Source of the DNA: Aestuariicoccus sp032586235 | GTDB lineage: Bacteria; Pseudomonadota; Alphaproteobacteria; Rhodobacterales; Rhodobacteraceae | Length of the DNA stretch: 32,647 nt | Direction: 5' to 3' | Assembly: GCF_032586235.1 (NCBI RefSeq) | Contig: NZ_JAWHTD010000042.1 | Coordinates: forward strand, 1-32,647 | Shown: positions 16,304 through 24,236 of the stretch, in pieces | Layout of the letters: each line of letters begins with the position of its first letter | Position numbering within the stretch: the stretch's first letter is position 1 | Made by a program: the position numbers and the translations under genes | Notes under the pieces: model-generated | Told to the model about the DNA's origin: nothing | Seen by the model: the letters and a program-made list of their open reading frames with translations, nothing else | Databases searched by the model: none

Positions 16304-17359
16304 TCAGCTCGAAATAATATCTGGAGGGTCTCCGTTTTCCCTCTCGATAATATTCAGCTGCCGAAGTTCGTCGATGCTAACTTTCTGTTCTTTGGGCATA
16401 TTTTCGAAACCTTCCTTCGGCACATTTGCGCCCGCCCAAGCGTCTTTCGCAGCGTTTGGCGTCAATTTGTAACGTTCGCGCACCAAGGTTTGGAGGTTGC
16501 TCGCAGTGCAGCGGCGACCGCTACCCTCGTAATGTTTGAAGATCGCCTCGATGGTCCGCGATGCCTGTTTTCGCCTGAAATGCAACGGGACATCCCGTCT
16601 TGCCAAGCCTTCCGGCAAGTCTGACGACAAGGCAAAACTGTGCTCGTCGCTGAAGTCTCGGATAGTGATTTTGCCCGCAATGTTCGCCGGGACAAATCGC
16701 TCACCAGCGCGCGCGGTCTCGGCGGCGATTATTCTTCCGTCCGCAAGCGCCTGAGACAGGAGCTCTTCAAGGTTTCCTTGCAGACAAAGCACATCATGGG
16801 CAAATGCCTCATCTCCCGACCAATCCAGCGATGTATGCAATTCCACAGAGAAATCCCCCGGATCTCCCGGGATATCCCTGGCATACTCTTGGCAATAGAG
16901 CTGAGAATAACAGGCGTCGCTTGGGAATCTCCATCTGCTTGGCATTTCGATCGTGACGAACCTGAACAAAGCGAAGAGGTCGAAATCGGCCACATGGCGC
17001 TCGCTCAAACGGCTCCCGACGAGTTTCCGAAGGCCTGCTTTCCCATTTTGCCAGTTGACAGCCCTGCCGTCGGAAAAATCTTGGCGTAGGCCACTCGGAA
17101 ATAGCTCTTCCGCTACCGCAGCCTGGAAACTGGGATCGTTGGTTGCCGGGCCCAGCAAGTCGATCTTCGACACTTGCTCTTGCAGCATAGACAACAAATG
17201 CTTCGGTGGCTTCTCAGTCTTTTCGACCGGCCAGGCATTGCCTTGCGAGATCAGTTCGATCGCCTCTTCTTCCGTTGCCTTGAAGTTCTCGTTGCGCTTG
17301 GGGACCCCGTTCCGCCCGCTCCGAAGGCTGACCAAGCGCCAGGAATGTTCCGATTTCAC
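16304..17359 (-). CDS. Hypothetical protein following the integrase
   Basis: 351 residues, unrecognised. A GTG at 17359 overlaps the integrase stop (GTGA), so translation is coupled. No signal peptide or membrane helix. Visible segments are a Trp-rich middle (SRWRWHFPSD-like, FSVELHTSLDWSGDEAF) and a basic helical C-terminal part (FRRKQASRTIEAIFKHYE, TPNAAKDAWAGANV) that looks like a small nucleic-acid-binding helical domain. A 44-bp gap separates it from the AlpA-type gene. As the only large unknown in a cargo-free element, it is the best candidate for an element-specific function such as immunity, packaging interference or replication control; this is inference. Confidence 0.7.
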   Translation of the reverse strand: MKSEHSWRLVSLRSGRNGVPKRNENFKATEEEAIELISQGNAWPVEKTEKPPKHLLSMLQEQVSKIDLLGPATNDPSFQAAVAEELFPSGLRQDFSDGRAVNWQNGKAGLRKLVGSRLSERHVADFDLFALFRFVTIEMPSRWRFPSDACYSQLYCQEYARDIPGDPGDFSVELHTSLDWSGDEAFAHDVLCLQGNLEELLSQALADGRIIAAETARAGERFVPANIAGKITIRDFSDEHSFALSSDLPEGLARRDVPLHFRRKQASRTIEAIFKHYEGSGRRCTASNLQTLVRERYKLTPNAAKDAWAGANVPKEGFENMPKEQKVSIDELRQLNIIERENGDPPDIISS

Positions 17360-18432
17360 CGACCGATCCTCTTCTGCAATTGATTACAAACCGTCTCCAT
17401 CGCCGGCCTGAGCACATCGAGAGAAGGTTTCATGTACCTTTGTCCAGTGATCGAGAGCGGCGTGTGGTTCAACAACCGCCCGACGATCTCTTCGAGAACG
17501 CCGGCCTCCATCGCCACCGTCGCGAAGGTCCTTCGATGTGCGTGCGGGCTCCACTTGAACCGCTGTGGTCCGGTCAGATGCCCGCTCGGCGCCTTCGGCG
17601 ACGGGAACACCCATTTGCGGCTCAGCCCGCGCAGAGGTGCCAGGATCTCATGATGACATTGCACGATCGGAAGATCGAAGCTGCGCCCGTTCTTGGTCAT
17701 GGGCAGGTGGATGTAGTCCTCATGCACGTTCTTCCATTCGAGGGTCAGCAACTCGGTTTTCCGGAAGCCCGTGAACAGGGCCATCTCGTAGAACACCCGG
17801 TGGATCGGGTTGTACAAGCCATCGACCTCGTCCCGCCATTCGCGCAGATCTTCTATGATCGTTCCGTTTGGCTTTTCCTCGTACCACTCGATCGCCATCG
17901 TCGGGCTCTCTGGCAGGTCGTAGGTTCGCCGGGCATGGTTCCAGATCGACCGAAACATCCGGAGGACGCGATTGGCCCCAACCGGATGGGCTCCCAGTTC
18001 CTGGTGCCGACGCACGACCATCGACTTGGTGATCTCGTCGATCGGCAGTCTGAGCCAATCTTTCAGGTGCAAATAGAGTGAGGATCGAACACCGTCCTTG
18101 TAGCTCTGGCTGCGCAGCTTAGGGCGGACCAGGTAGGCTTCCATCGCGGCCTCAAGGGTTGGCGCCCCGATCTGGATCTTCTTGCCGGCTCCCCTGCCCC
18201 ATTCCAGCGCGAAGCCGAGGGCCGTCTGCCGCGCAGCGTTCGCAGAGATGACCGGGAACCGTCCGATCAGGACACGCTTGGTCTGACCGCCCACATCCTT
18301 CTGAAAGTACCAGGTCTTCGAGCGCTTGCCGACGAAGAGCACGAGGCCCTTAACCTCGCTGTCCCAGTGCTTGTCGGTGCCGGATTTTGTCTGCGGAACC
18401 TTGCGGGCGAAGGTCTCTGTGAGCTTGGGCAT
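17356..18432 (-). CDS. Tyrosine integrase of tRNA-Gly-associated element
   Basis: 358 residues. The ATG at 18432 (MPKLTETFARKVPQ) starts a P4-integrase-type arm-binding domain (WDSEVKGLVLFVGKRSKTWY, TKRVLIGRFPVISANAAR). A core-binding part follows, then the catalytic domain with Arg in ALFTGFRKTELL, HRRTF (HxxR) and the Tyr in TGQRYMKPS; LLNHTP takes the place of LLGH. An open frame continues upstream to 18591, but this would read through the tRNA fragment and is not used. The gene points away from a tRNA-Gly half at 18561-18598, as integrases next to their attachment site do, and the two inverted repeats just upstream are possible arm sites. Confidence 0.9.
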   Translation of the reverse strand: MPKLTETFARKVPQTKSGTDKHWDSEVKGLVLFVGKRSKTWYFQKDVGGQTKRVLIGRFPVISANAARQTALGFALEWGRGAGKKIQIGAPTLEAAMEAYLVRPKLRSQSYKDGVRSSLYLHLKDWLRLPIDEITKSMVVRRHQELGAHPVGANRVLRMFRSIWNHARRTYDLPESPTMAIEWYEEKPNGTIIEDLREWRDEVDGLYNPIHRVFYEMALFTGFRKTELLTLEWKNVHEDYIHLPMTKNGRSFDLPIVQCHHEILAPLRGLSRKWVFPSPKAPSGHLTGPQRFKWSPHAHRRTFATVAMEAGVLEEIVGRLLNHTPLSITGQRYMKPSLDVLRPAMETVCNQLQKRIGR

Positions 18433-18479
18433 AACTGTCGGCTTTTTGTCGGAAACGGCATGATACTCGATGCAAGTCG

Positions 18480-18548
18480 GTGTGACCCGGTGAGATTGAT
18501 TATCAAATGAAATGAAACTCATAGCAACCCAGCGCAACCGGGTGACAC
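18480..18548. promoter_or_regulatory. Inverted repeat pair upstream of integrase, candidate Int/Xis sites
   Basis: GTGTGACCCGGT (18480-18491) and ACCGGGTGACAC (18537-18548) are inverted copies matching at 11 of 12 positions. They flank an A+T-rich 45-bp spacer between the integrase start and the split tRNA. Placement fits arm-type binding sites or an operator of the integrase promoter. Confidence 0.45.
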
Positions 18549-18560
18549 TCAAACCACTTC

Positions 18561-18598
18561 CTTGGAAGGCTGAGGTCTTACCACTACACAACGCCCGC
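18561..18598 (-). tRNA. 5' half of tRNA-Gly (anticodon TCC), disrupted at anticodon loop
   Basis: The minus strand reads GCGGGCGTTGTGTAGTGG and on to CTCAGCCTTCCAAG, the 5' acceptor strand, D-arm and anticodon arm of tRNA-Gly with loop CTTCCAA. Directly after the loop the sequence becomes GAAGTGG instead of the pairing GCTGA, and no variable, T-arm or acceptor 3' strand follows. So the gene is split in the anticodon loop. One D-stem pair is also mismatched, so the fragment may already be decayed. It marks the right-hand junction of the integrative element. Confidence 0.75.
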
Positions 18599-18670
18599 TC
18601 AGCGCGTTAGGCCTATGACAGACGCCTTCAGAGGTCAAGCATCAGCTTTGCAAAGCAGGGAGAAATTGCC

Positions 18671-19366
18671 ATGCAGAAACCCCATGCCGTGATCATCGGC
18701 GTCGGTGATGGACTCTCCGCCGCGCTGGCGCGCAACCTTGCTGCGGATCATGCGCTGACCCTGGCCGCGCGCAGCGGCGACAAGATGGCCGCCGTCGCAG
18801 TGGAAACCGGCGCGGAGACGGTGCTTCTGGACGCCACCGACGAGGACGTGGTGGCCAACCTCTTCGCCGCCCTGCCCGCCCCGCCACGGGTCGTGATCTA
18901 CAACCCCTCGGCACGGGTGCGCGGGCCCATCGCCGAGCTGTCCGCGGACGATGTGCGCAGAGCGGTCGAAGTGACGGCCATCGGTGCATTTCTGACCGCC
19001 AAGCACGCAGCGAAGCGGATGCTGGCCGCCGAGCCCATCGACGGCACACGAGGAACCATCCTTTTCACCGGCGCCTCGGCCGGGGTGAAGGGCTTCCCGC
19101 AATCGGCACCTTTCGCCATGGGCAAGTTCGCCCAGCGTGGCCTTGCCGAAAGCATGGCCCGCGAGCTGCACCCCCAGGGCATTCACGTAGCCTGGATCAA
19201 TATCGACGGCGCAATCCTTAATCCGGGGCGGGCAGAGCCCGCAGACGCCCCCGGCTCGATGCTCCGCCCCGAGGCCATAGCCCGCACCTATCGCCATCTT
19301 ATCGAGCAGGACCGAAGCGCCTGGACGCATGAAGTGGCCGTACGTCCTTGGGTCGAGCGGTTCTAA
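18671..19366 (+). CDS. SDR-family protein without catalytic Tyr
   Basis: 231 residues, a short-chain dehydrogenase/reductase Rossmann fold. The cofactor loop is IGVGDGLSAALA (a GxGxGxS variant), VVIYNPSA stands at the NNAG position, and TILFTGASAG carries the usual Ser. The YxxxK pair is FAMGK, so Tyr is Phe while Lys stays. This change is shared by a known subgroup of bacterial SDR proteins with the downstream pattern GIHVAWINIDGAI. It may bind NAD(P) but act poorly as a dehydrogenase. The start is supported by GGGAGA 7 bp upstream. It lies on the chromosomal side of the element junction. Confidence 0.85.
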   Translation: MQKPHAVIIGVGDGLSAALARNLAADHALTLAARSGDKMAAVAVETGAETVLLDATDEDVVANLFAALPAPPRVVIYNPSARVRGPIAELSADDVRRAVEVTAIGAFLTAKHAAKRMLAAEPIDGTRGTILFTGASAGVKGFPQSAPFAMGKFAQRGLAESMARELHPQGIHVAWINIDGAILNPGRAEPADAPGSMLRPEAIARTYRHLIEQDRSAWTHEVAVRPWVERF

Positions 19367-19743
19367 ACCGAGCGAAGAGATATCCAGCCACGCGCTCATG
19401 CACTTCCAGTTCGTCCGTGAGCAGTCTTTGGGCCTCCAAACCGGACACTGGCAAGATTTCGACAGAGCAACGTCTGCTTTGGCAGTTCTATGGCCGGTTG
19501 AGCGGCGAACCGGACCCTCGCCTCAAACCAGCCTGCGTCCGAGTTGCGGACTTTCCAGACCTTCACGCCAATCAGTCCAACTGGCGCTTTCGGCCCTTAC
19601 CGGCCATTCATCGTATTGAACTGCGCTGCGGTGCGGCTTCCCCGAAGCTGCCGTTCGTGGCACGGTGCAGCATCGCGAGGCTGGCCCAGGTCCGCTGTGC
19701 GGACAAACCCGTCGCTAATGAGACTATCAGGCGAATAGCCCCA
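19367..19743. other. Gene-free stretch, decayed intergenic DNA
   Basis: No credible gene. It includes a small hairpin (GCTTC and GAAGC near 19640) and GGTCCGCTGTGCGGAC-like sequence near 19692, of the kind scattered through intergenic regions of this group; the core AGCGGACC also occurs near 126-133. No terminator is clear. Confidence 0.45.
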
Positions 19744-20658
19744 CTAGTAGGCCAACGACTTTAAGAAAAATGTGATGTCTGCGATCTCCTTGGGCTTCCG
19801 AACCAATTGGTGGCCCATCAAGGTGCCAGGGACAGTGAGCATCGGACGATATACGAAGGAGTAGAGGCGGTCATCAGTCCATTCGCCGCCAAAGTCCCTA
19901 AGTGCTTGCGAATACTCAAAGGCCGTATCCCGAGCTACTTCTTGACCATATATGCCAATTAGTGGCGGGCCGTGGTCGCGCGCGGCAGGCGGAGGGTCTC
20001 CAGCCTCGATGGCGTGACAAGTTTTGCAGTACACTCTTGCCAGTTCACGTCCTCTGCCGATGTCCGCACTGGCCAAAACGTTTTCAGCGAAAACGATCGG
20101 TATCGGCGTCGCGCCGGCATCTTTTAACAGTGATGCTACTTCCAGGTGCTTATCGTGAATAGCGACATGTAGGGGCGTTTGTTCTCCGAGTTTATAGGCA
20201 TTACTACCTTGGCCGACACGAATAAAATTTACGTCGGCACCCGCATCTATCAGCAGTTTGGCAGACTGCTCATTACCATTCTTTGCCGCAATGTGCAGTG
20301 GTGTACGGTTATCTTTGTCCAGCGCATCAACCTCTGCCCCATATTCGATCAGCGCCGCGATGACGTCCGCTCGGTTCCGATTGGTTGCAACGTGCAGTGG
20401 CCTCCCAAGAATACCGCTGCTTGCCTCTAAATCGGCGCCACCATCGGCTAGCATGCGAACAACTTCGGTGTGTCCATTCATGGCCGCCAAGTGCAGCGGT
20501 GTTCCAAATTTATCAGCCTCGTTCGGGTCTGCGCCGCCCTCCAACAACGTCGCAACGAACGCCGCATCGCCTGCCTTTGCCGCATCGCTCAGCGGCCCCG
20601 ACAATGCTGGGAATGCAAAGGACACCATGGATATGGCCACAATAATCAAGTTGAGCAT
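19744..20658 (-). CDS. Ankyrin repeat-cytochrome c fusion, exported
   Basis: 304 residues. The ATG at 20658 follows GGGGGACGAG and opens a signal peptide (LNLIIVAISMVSFAFPALSG). Residues of about 25-185 hold four to five ankyrin repeats (TPLHLAAMNGHTEVVRML, RPLHVATNRNRADVI, TPLHIAAKNGNEQSAKLL, TPLHVAIHDKHLEVASLL). About residue 211 begins a class I cytochrome c domain: haem motif CKTCH, HGPPLIGIYG, and the axial Met region VPGTLMGHQLV with the last helix EIADITFFLKSL. Both parts would be periplasmic, so haem attachment by the Ccm system is expected. The ankyrin part could dock the electron carrier onto a partner protein. Confidence 0.88.
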   Translation of the reverse strand: MLNLIIVAISMVSFAFPALSGPLSDAAKAGDAAFVATLLEGGADPNEADKFGTPLHLAAMNGHTEVVRMLADGGADLEASSGILGRPLHVATNRNRADVIAALIEYGAEVDALDKDNRTPLHIAAKNGNEQSAKLLIDAGADVNFIRVGQGSNAYKLGEQTPLHVAIHDKHLEVASLLKDAGATPIPIVFAENVLASADIGRGRELARVYCKTCHAIEAGDPPPAARDHGPPLIGIYGQEVARDTAFEYSQALRDFGGEWTDDRLYSFVYRPMLTVPGTLMGHQLVRKPKEIADITFFLKSLAY

Positions 20659-21023
20659 CTTCTCGTCCCCCAAAGATTGAAAGCGCACGCAAGCCAAGCC
20701 GCTCTTCCAAACTACCACGGGACTGCCTTGAGCCAAACATCAGCGACTGCTCCGGGCTCAAAGCGGTCTTGCGGCAGCGCGGCGGTCGCAACTGGCCACC
20801 CAGGCGGTCGCACCGACGCTAACGGCCCAAAGCTGACTTTGAGCGCTCCTCCAGCAAACGGCAGCTAAGCCTCGGCATTTCCATGCTTCGCTTGGCAAAC
20901 CAAACTTTGAGGACCACACAAACCCTGAATCAAAATAACAGCCCCAAAATAACGCCCAATCCGGAACTTGGGTCCCAGCATGCCGCATGACAAAAATAGT
21001 CAGGCAAAATCCTGCACCACGTT
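20659..21023. other. Gene-free stretch between ankyrin-cytochrome gene and regulator
   Basis: No credible gene. It contains GGTCGCAACTGGCCACCCAGGC-like decayed sequence (GGCGGTCGCA occurs twice, near 20780 and 20811) and the upstream region of the ankyrin-cytochrome gene. It is downstream of the regulator, whose stop is at 21024; no clear terminator. Confidence 0.4.
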
Positions 21024-22589
21024 TCAGTCGTTTTTCACCCCAACTGAAACCAGTGCTGACGTCATCAGAGCGCGCATCGTAGCATCCTCAAAGGGAAAGG
21101 CATTGAAAAACATTGCCACCGAGGTATCAGGCCGTCGCTCTCGCATTGCCTTTGCCCAGTATTGTGCCTTTTCATCATCACCCCTGATCTTGCAGATCAT
21201 CGCGGCTATGGCCCTGATCAAAAAGTGGGCGCCCGGCGCGCGGGCCCCTTTTTCTGCCCAAAGCAATGCATTGTCGTAGTCTTCAAGTTGGAGATAGGCC
21301 AATCCGCGAGCGCATTGCATCGCATATAGGAGCGGATCGAGTGGACTGAGAGCAATTGCTTTTTCGAGTTGTGCCAGCGCATCGGTCCCTCGTCCCGCCA
21401 TGACGTCAGCCCAGCCATGCGCATAGAAACCCTGTGCGAAATTCGGGCTAAGCTCGACGGATCGGTCGATCCAAGGCATCCCCGCCTCCGGGTCGCCCCG
21501 AAGCCAATGTGCCCGGCCCAATGTGAAATTTCCAAAAGGGTCTACCGGATCGATCTCAACACATTTCTCGGCAAACAGACGGGCGTTGAGCACGTCTTTT
21601 GCCGTATCGGTACTGTACTTAAGAAAGGCTGTCTGAAAGCTGGTGAATGATCGGGCCGCGTAGGCCCGCGCAAATCCGGGTTCAAGCAGTGTGGCTCGTT
21701 CGAAATGCCCCGCAGCAATCTGGTTGTCGGTATTGTTGAAGCGGTACATGTGCTGCAAGCCAAGGTGATAGATGCCCCATGCATCCAGGTTTTCGGGCGG
21801 ACGAAGGCGTGCGCGTTTGGCCTCGTTCAAAGGCACATGCAGCTCTAGCGCCGATATCACGTGGGTCACGATATCGTTTCTGGTCTCATTCACGTCACTG
21901 ACCGTTCCCGAGAACCGTTCGCTCCAGATCACAGCCTGAGTGCGCGTGTCCGACAATTCCACCGACACCGCGATCACAGCGCCGTAAATCTCGACCATTC
22001 CGGTGAGGCAGTAGTTCGCGCCAAGTGTTGTGTGAATGGCCGACAAGTCTGGATCGTCGTGCCGGAAACGGAAAGTTGACCCGCGTGAAATCACCGTCAG
22101 CCACCGCAAGCGTGACAGGCAGGAAATCAATTCGGCCGGAATGGCATCGGCGATGGCGCTGTAGGCTTCGGAGTACCCGACCATCCGAAACGGCAGGATG
22201 GCAATCGAAGGACGCCCGGAGTCAGCCATCGTATCGTCAGTCGGCATGTGGGCTTCGGAAGTCCTGGCCTGCGCGGACAAAGCCGCATGAGCGTTTCCCA
22301 CAAAACGAACACCGCGACCACGGAGCGTTCGGATATACTTTTGTGTAACCCCATCATCCCCAAGGACTTTGCGCGTCGTCTTGATCACCGTGGAAATGGC
22401 AGCTTCGGACACGATCCGTCCGCCCCAAATCTTTTCGACGATCTCGTCCTTGTTGACCATACGGTCTTGATTCACCACTAGGAGCGACAGCAACTCTAAC
22501 GCCCGCGGCTCGATCGCTACGTCTTCTCCCGACTTGAGCAGCAAGCCACGATCCATGTCCAGAGTGAAGGGTTCAAACTCGTAGCGCAT
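21024..22589 (-). CDS. Winged-helix/TPR regulator, soluble
   Basis: 521 residues. The N-terminus is an OmpR/CadC-type winged helix (EPRALELLSLLVVNQDRMVN, KIWGGRIVSEAAIS, IRTLRGRGVRFVG). A domain starting SIAILPFRMVG (about residue 128) follows, the same fold as in the other regulator, then TPR repeats (FGNFTLGRAHWLRGDPEAGM, FYAHGWADVMAGRGTDALAQ). Unlike the 9761 regulator it has no membrane segment between these parts, so it should be cytoplasmic. AGGAGA lies 6 bp before the ATG. It is divergent from a small secreted protein gene, and a tandem repeat between them is a likely binding site. Confidence 0.88.
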   Translation of the reverse strand: MRYEFEPFTLDMDRGLLLKSGEDVAIEPRALELLSLLVVNQDRMVNKDEIVEKIWGGRIVSEAAISTVIKTTRKVLGDDGVTQKYIRTLRGRGVRFVGNAHAALSAQARTSEAHMPTDDTMADSGRPSIAILPFRMVGYSEAYSAIADAIPAELISCLSRLRWLTVISRGSTFRFRHDDPDLSAIHTTLGANYCLTGMVEIYGAVIAVSVELSDTRTQAVIWSERFSGTVSDVNETRNDIVTHVISALELHVPLNEAKRARLRPPENLDAWGIYHLGLQHMYRFNNTDNQIAAGHFERATLLEPGFARAYAARSFTSFQTAFLKYSTDTAKDVLNARLFAEKCVEIDPVDPFGNFTLGRAHWLRGDPEAGMPWIDRSVELSPNFAQGFYAHGWADVMAGRGTDALAQLEKAIALSPLDPLLYAMQCARGLAYLQLEDYDNALLWAEKGARAPGAHFLIRAIAAMICKIRGDDEKAQYWAKAMRERRPDTSVAMFFNAFPFEDATMRALMTSALVSVGVKND

Positions 22590-22625
22590 GTGTTCTCCTT
22601 AGTCGCCCGCGCGAAATTCACCAAG

Positions 22626-22647
22626 ATAATCTCAAGTTATCCTCAAG
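22626..22647. promoter_or_regulatory. Tandem 11-bp repeat, candidate operator
   Basis: ATAATCTCAAG and TTATCCTCAAG lie head to tail with no gap and match at 8 of 11 positions, sharing CTCAAG. OmpR/PhoB-type winged helices bind such 10-11 bp direct repeats as tandem dimers. The site is 37 bp from the regulator start and 62 bp before the secreted protein start. Confidence 0.6.
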
Positions 22648-22709
22648 CACACGCCATCGCGATCAGGCAGGTATTGCCCAGCCTTTCATGCATCACAGGA
22701 GAATTCAAA

Positions 22710-23258
22710 ATGTCGAAAATATTAAACTTCACTGCCGTTGTTGGCATGTCCCTTGTCGGCACCGCCACGATCGCCGCCGCCGAAACGGCCGAGGACAAGA
22801 TCGCGCGTGCCATGAGCGCTGCTCCGTCGGATATCAGTGATGACGCCACGATCATGGATGTTGACGGCACAATCCTGCGCGAAGGATCGAACGGGTGGGT
22901 GTGCTTGCCGGGCATCGGTCTGATCCCCGGGGATCAGCATCCGATGTGCAATGATGCCGTCTGGATGAAATGGATGGCAGCCGCTGGCTCAGGGTCTGCG
23001 TTTTCGACTGACGTCGTTGGCGTGTCCTACATGCTGATGGGCGACGCCATGGTGAACAACGACAATCCGATGGCTATGGATCCCAACGACGGTGGTGTAT
23101 GGGTCCAGGAAGGACCCCATACGATGATGCTGTTTCCGAACATGGACATGCTCGCCGATCTCCCACGCGATCCCTTTGCCGGAGGTCCTTATGTCATGTG
23201 GGGTGAAACGCCGCTGGCGCATGTCATGCTGCCCGTCGAAGCCAAGACGGCACCCTGA
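22710..23258 (+). CDS. Secreted hypothetical protein
   Basis: 182 residues. AGGAGA is 7 bp before the ATG. A signal peptide (ILNFTAVVGMSLVGTATIA) ends after AAA-E. The mature protein is acidic and rich in Met, Asp, Pro and Gly, with two Cys (CLPGIGLIPG and PMCNDAVWM, about residues 69 and 83) that may form a disulfide, then VSYMLMGDAMVNND, GPHTMMLFPN and GPYVMWGETPLAHVMLPV. It resembles a conserved family of exported proteins without known function. Its divergent regulator and shared intergenic repeat suggest that it is a regulated target. Confidence 0.75.
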   Translation: MSKILNFTAVVGMSLVGTATIAAAETAEDKIARAMSAAPSDISDDATIMDVDGTILREGSNGWVCLPGIGLIPGDQHPMCNDAVWMKWMAAAGSGSAFSTDVVGVSYMLMGDAMVNNDNPMAMDPNDGGVWVQEGPHTMMLFPNMDMLADLPRDPFAGGPYVMWGETPLAHVMLPVEAKTAP

Positions 23259-23464
23259 CAAGAATGGCGACACACGGAAATATATCTGTAATTCTTGCCT
23301 TGGCAGACTGCCAGCCGACCCACCGATGCAGAGGATGAACACTGCAAAGCCCCGGGATCAAGGAGACCTTCGGCGACGCAATGCAAAGCGCCCCGGCCAG
23401 AACACCGAAGTCTGCGGCCGGGATGCAGACCGCGCATGGGTCGCAACCAGTGAAAGGACAATTT

Positions 23465-23560
23465 ATGCCAGCCGACGCAGCAATCAGGACCACCAAAGGC
23501 CGTGGACGACTTTACGACAGTGTCCTCGAGACCATTGGCGATACCCCCGTGCCGAAATGA
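23465..23560 (+). pseudogene. cysK: Cysteine synthase, 5' fragment
   Basis: ATG at 23465, with AAAGGA before it, begins PADAAIRTTKGRGRLYDSVL followed by ETIGDTP, the characteristic first part of alphaproteobacterial CysK. After GDTP the native PLV is lost; the frame reads PVPK and stops at TGA 23558-23560, just before the convergent end of the first RTX gene. The pyridoxal-phosphate Lys and all catalytic parts are missing. The RTX block therefore seems to have been inserted into, or joined by deletion to, cysK. No other part of cysK is in the window. Confidence 0.8.
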
Positions 23561-23561
23561 G

Positions 23562-24236
23562 TCAAAGGAAGGTAAAGTCCTCCACCGTCAGATCAGCCGC
23601 CGCTACCCCTTCGATCAGCACCGTGTGGCCCTGGTAGTCGATCAGCGCGCCTCCAGCCGTATTGGTGATGTTCAGCGCGGCGACCATACCTGCGAGCCCA
23701 GACCCCGGCGCATTCTCCACCCCGACCATGCGGAAGCTGTCGATGCCATCCTCGAAGTCGGTAATGATATCCTCGTCACCGTCCTTGAAGAAGTTCCACA
23801 CGAAGATGTCCGCTCCAGAACCGCCGGTCATCGTGTCGTCGCCGTCGCCGCCGTTGATGGTGTCGTTCCCGGTGCCACCGTCAATTCGATCATCGCGTCC
23901 GCCGCCGGCCAGGAAGTCGTCGCCGCCGCCGCCCGTGATCACGTCGTTGGCCTCGCCGCCGCCGACGCTGTCGTTGCCTGCACCGGCAGAAATCTGGTCC
24001 TGGCCTGCGCCCCCGCCCATGTCGTCGTTGCCGCCGTTGCCCTCGATCGTATCGGCGCCAAAGCTTCCCCCCATCGTGTCGTTGCCATCGCCACCGATCA
24101 TGGAATCGTCGCCTGGCCCGCCGTTGACCACGTCGTTGTCCTCACCGCCGTCGACAGTGTCGTTGTCCTGGCCGCCTCCCATGAAGTCGTCGCCGGAGCC
24201 GCCCTCCATGACGTCGTCGCCGGTGCCGCCGCCCAT
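23562..24236. repeat. Inverted repeat, copy 1 (RTX C-terminal region)
   Basis: This copy covers the last 224 codons and stop of RTX1 and is the reverse complement of 29148-29822. It has the same length with no gaps and about 10 differences by eye (about 98.5% identity), four of them amino-acid changing. Confidence 0.9.

Noticed and set aside
18635..19399. 254-codon open frame antisense to the SDR gene
   Set aside because: The SDR frame has a full domain and ribosome site; the antisense frame has neither.
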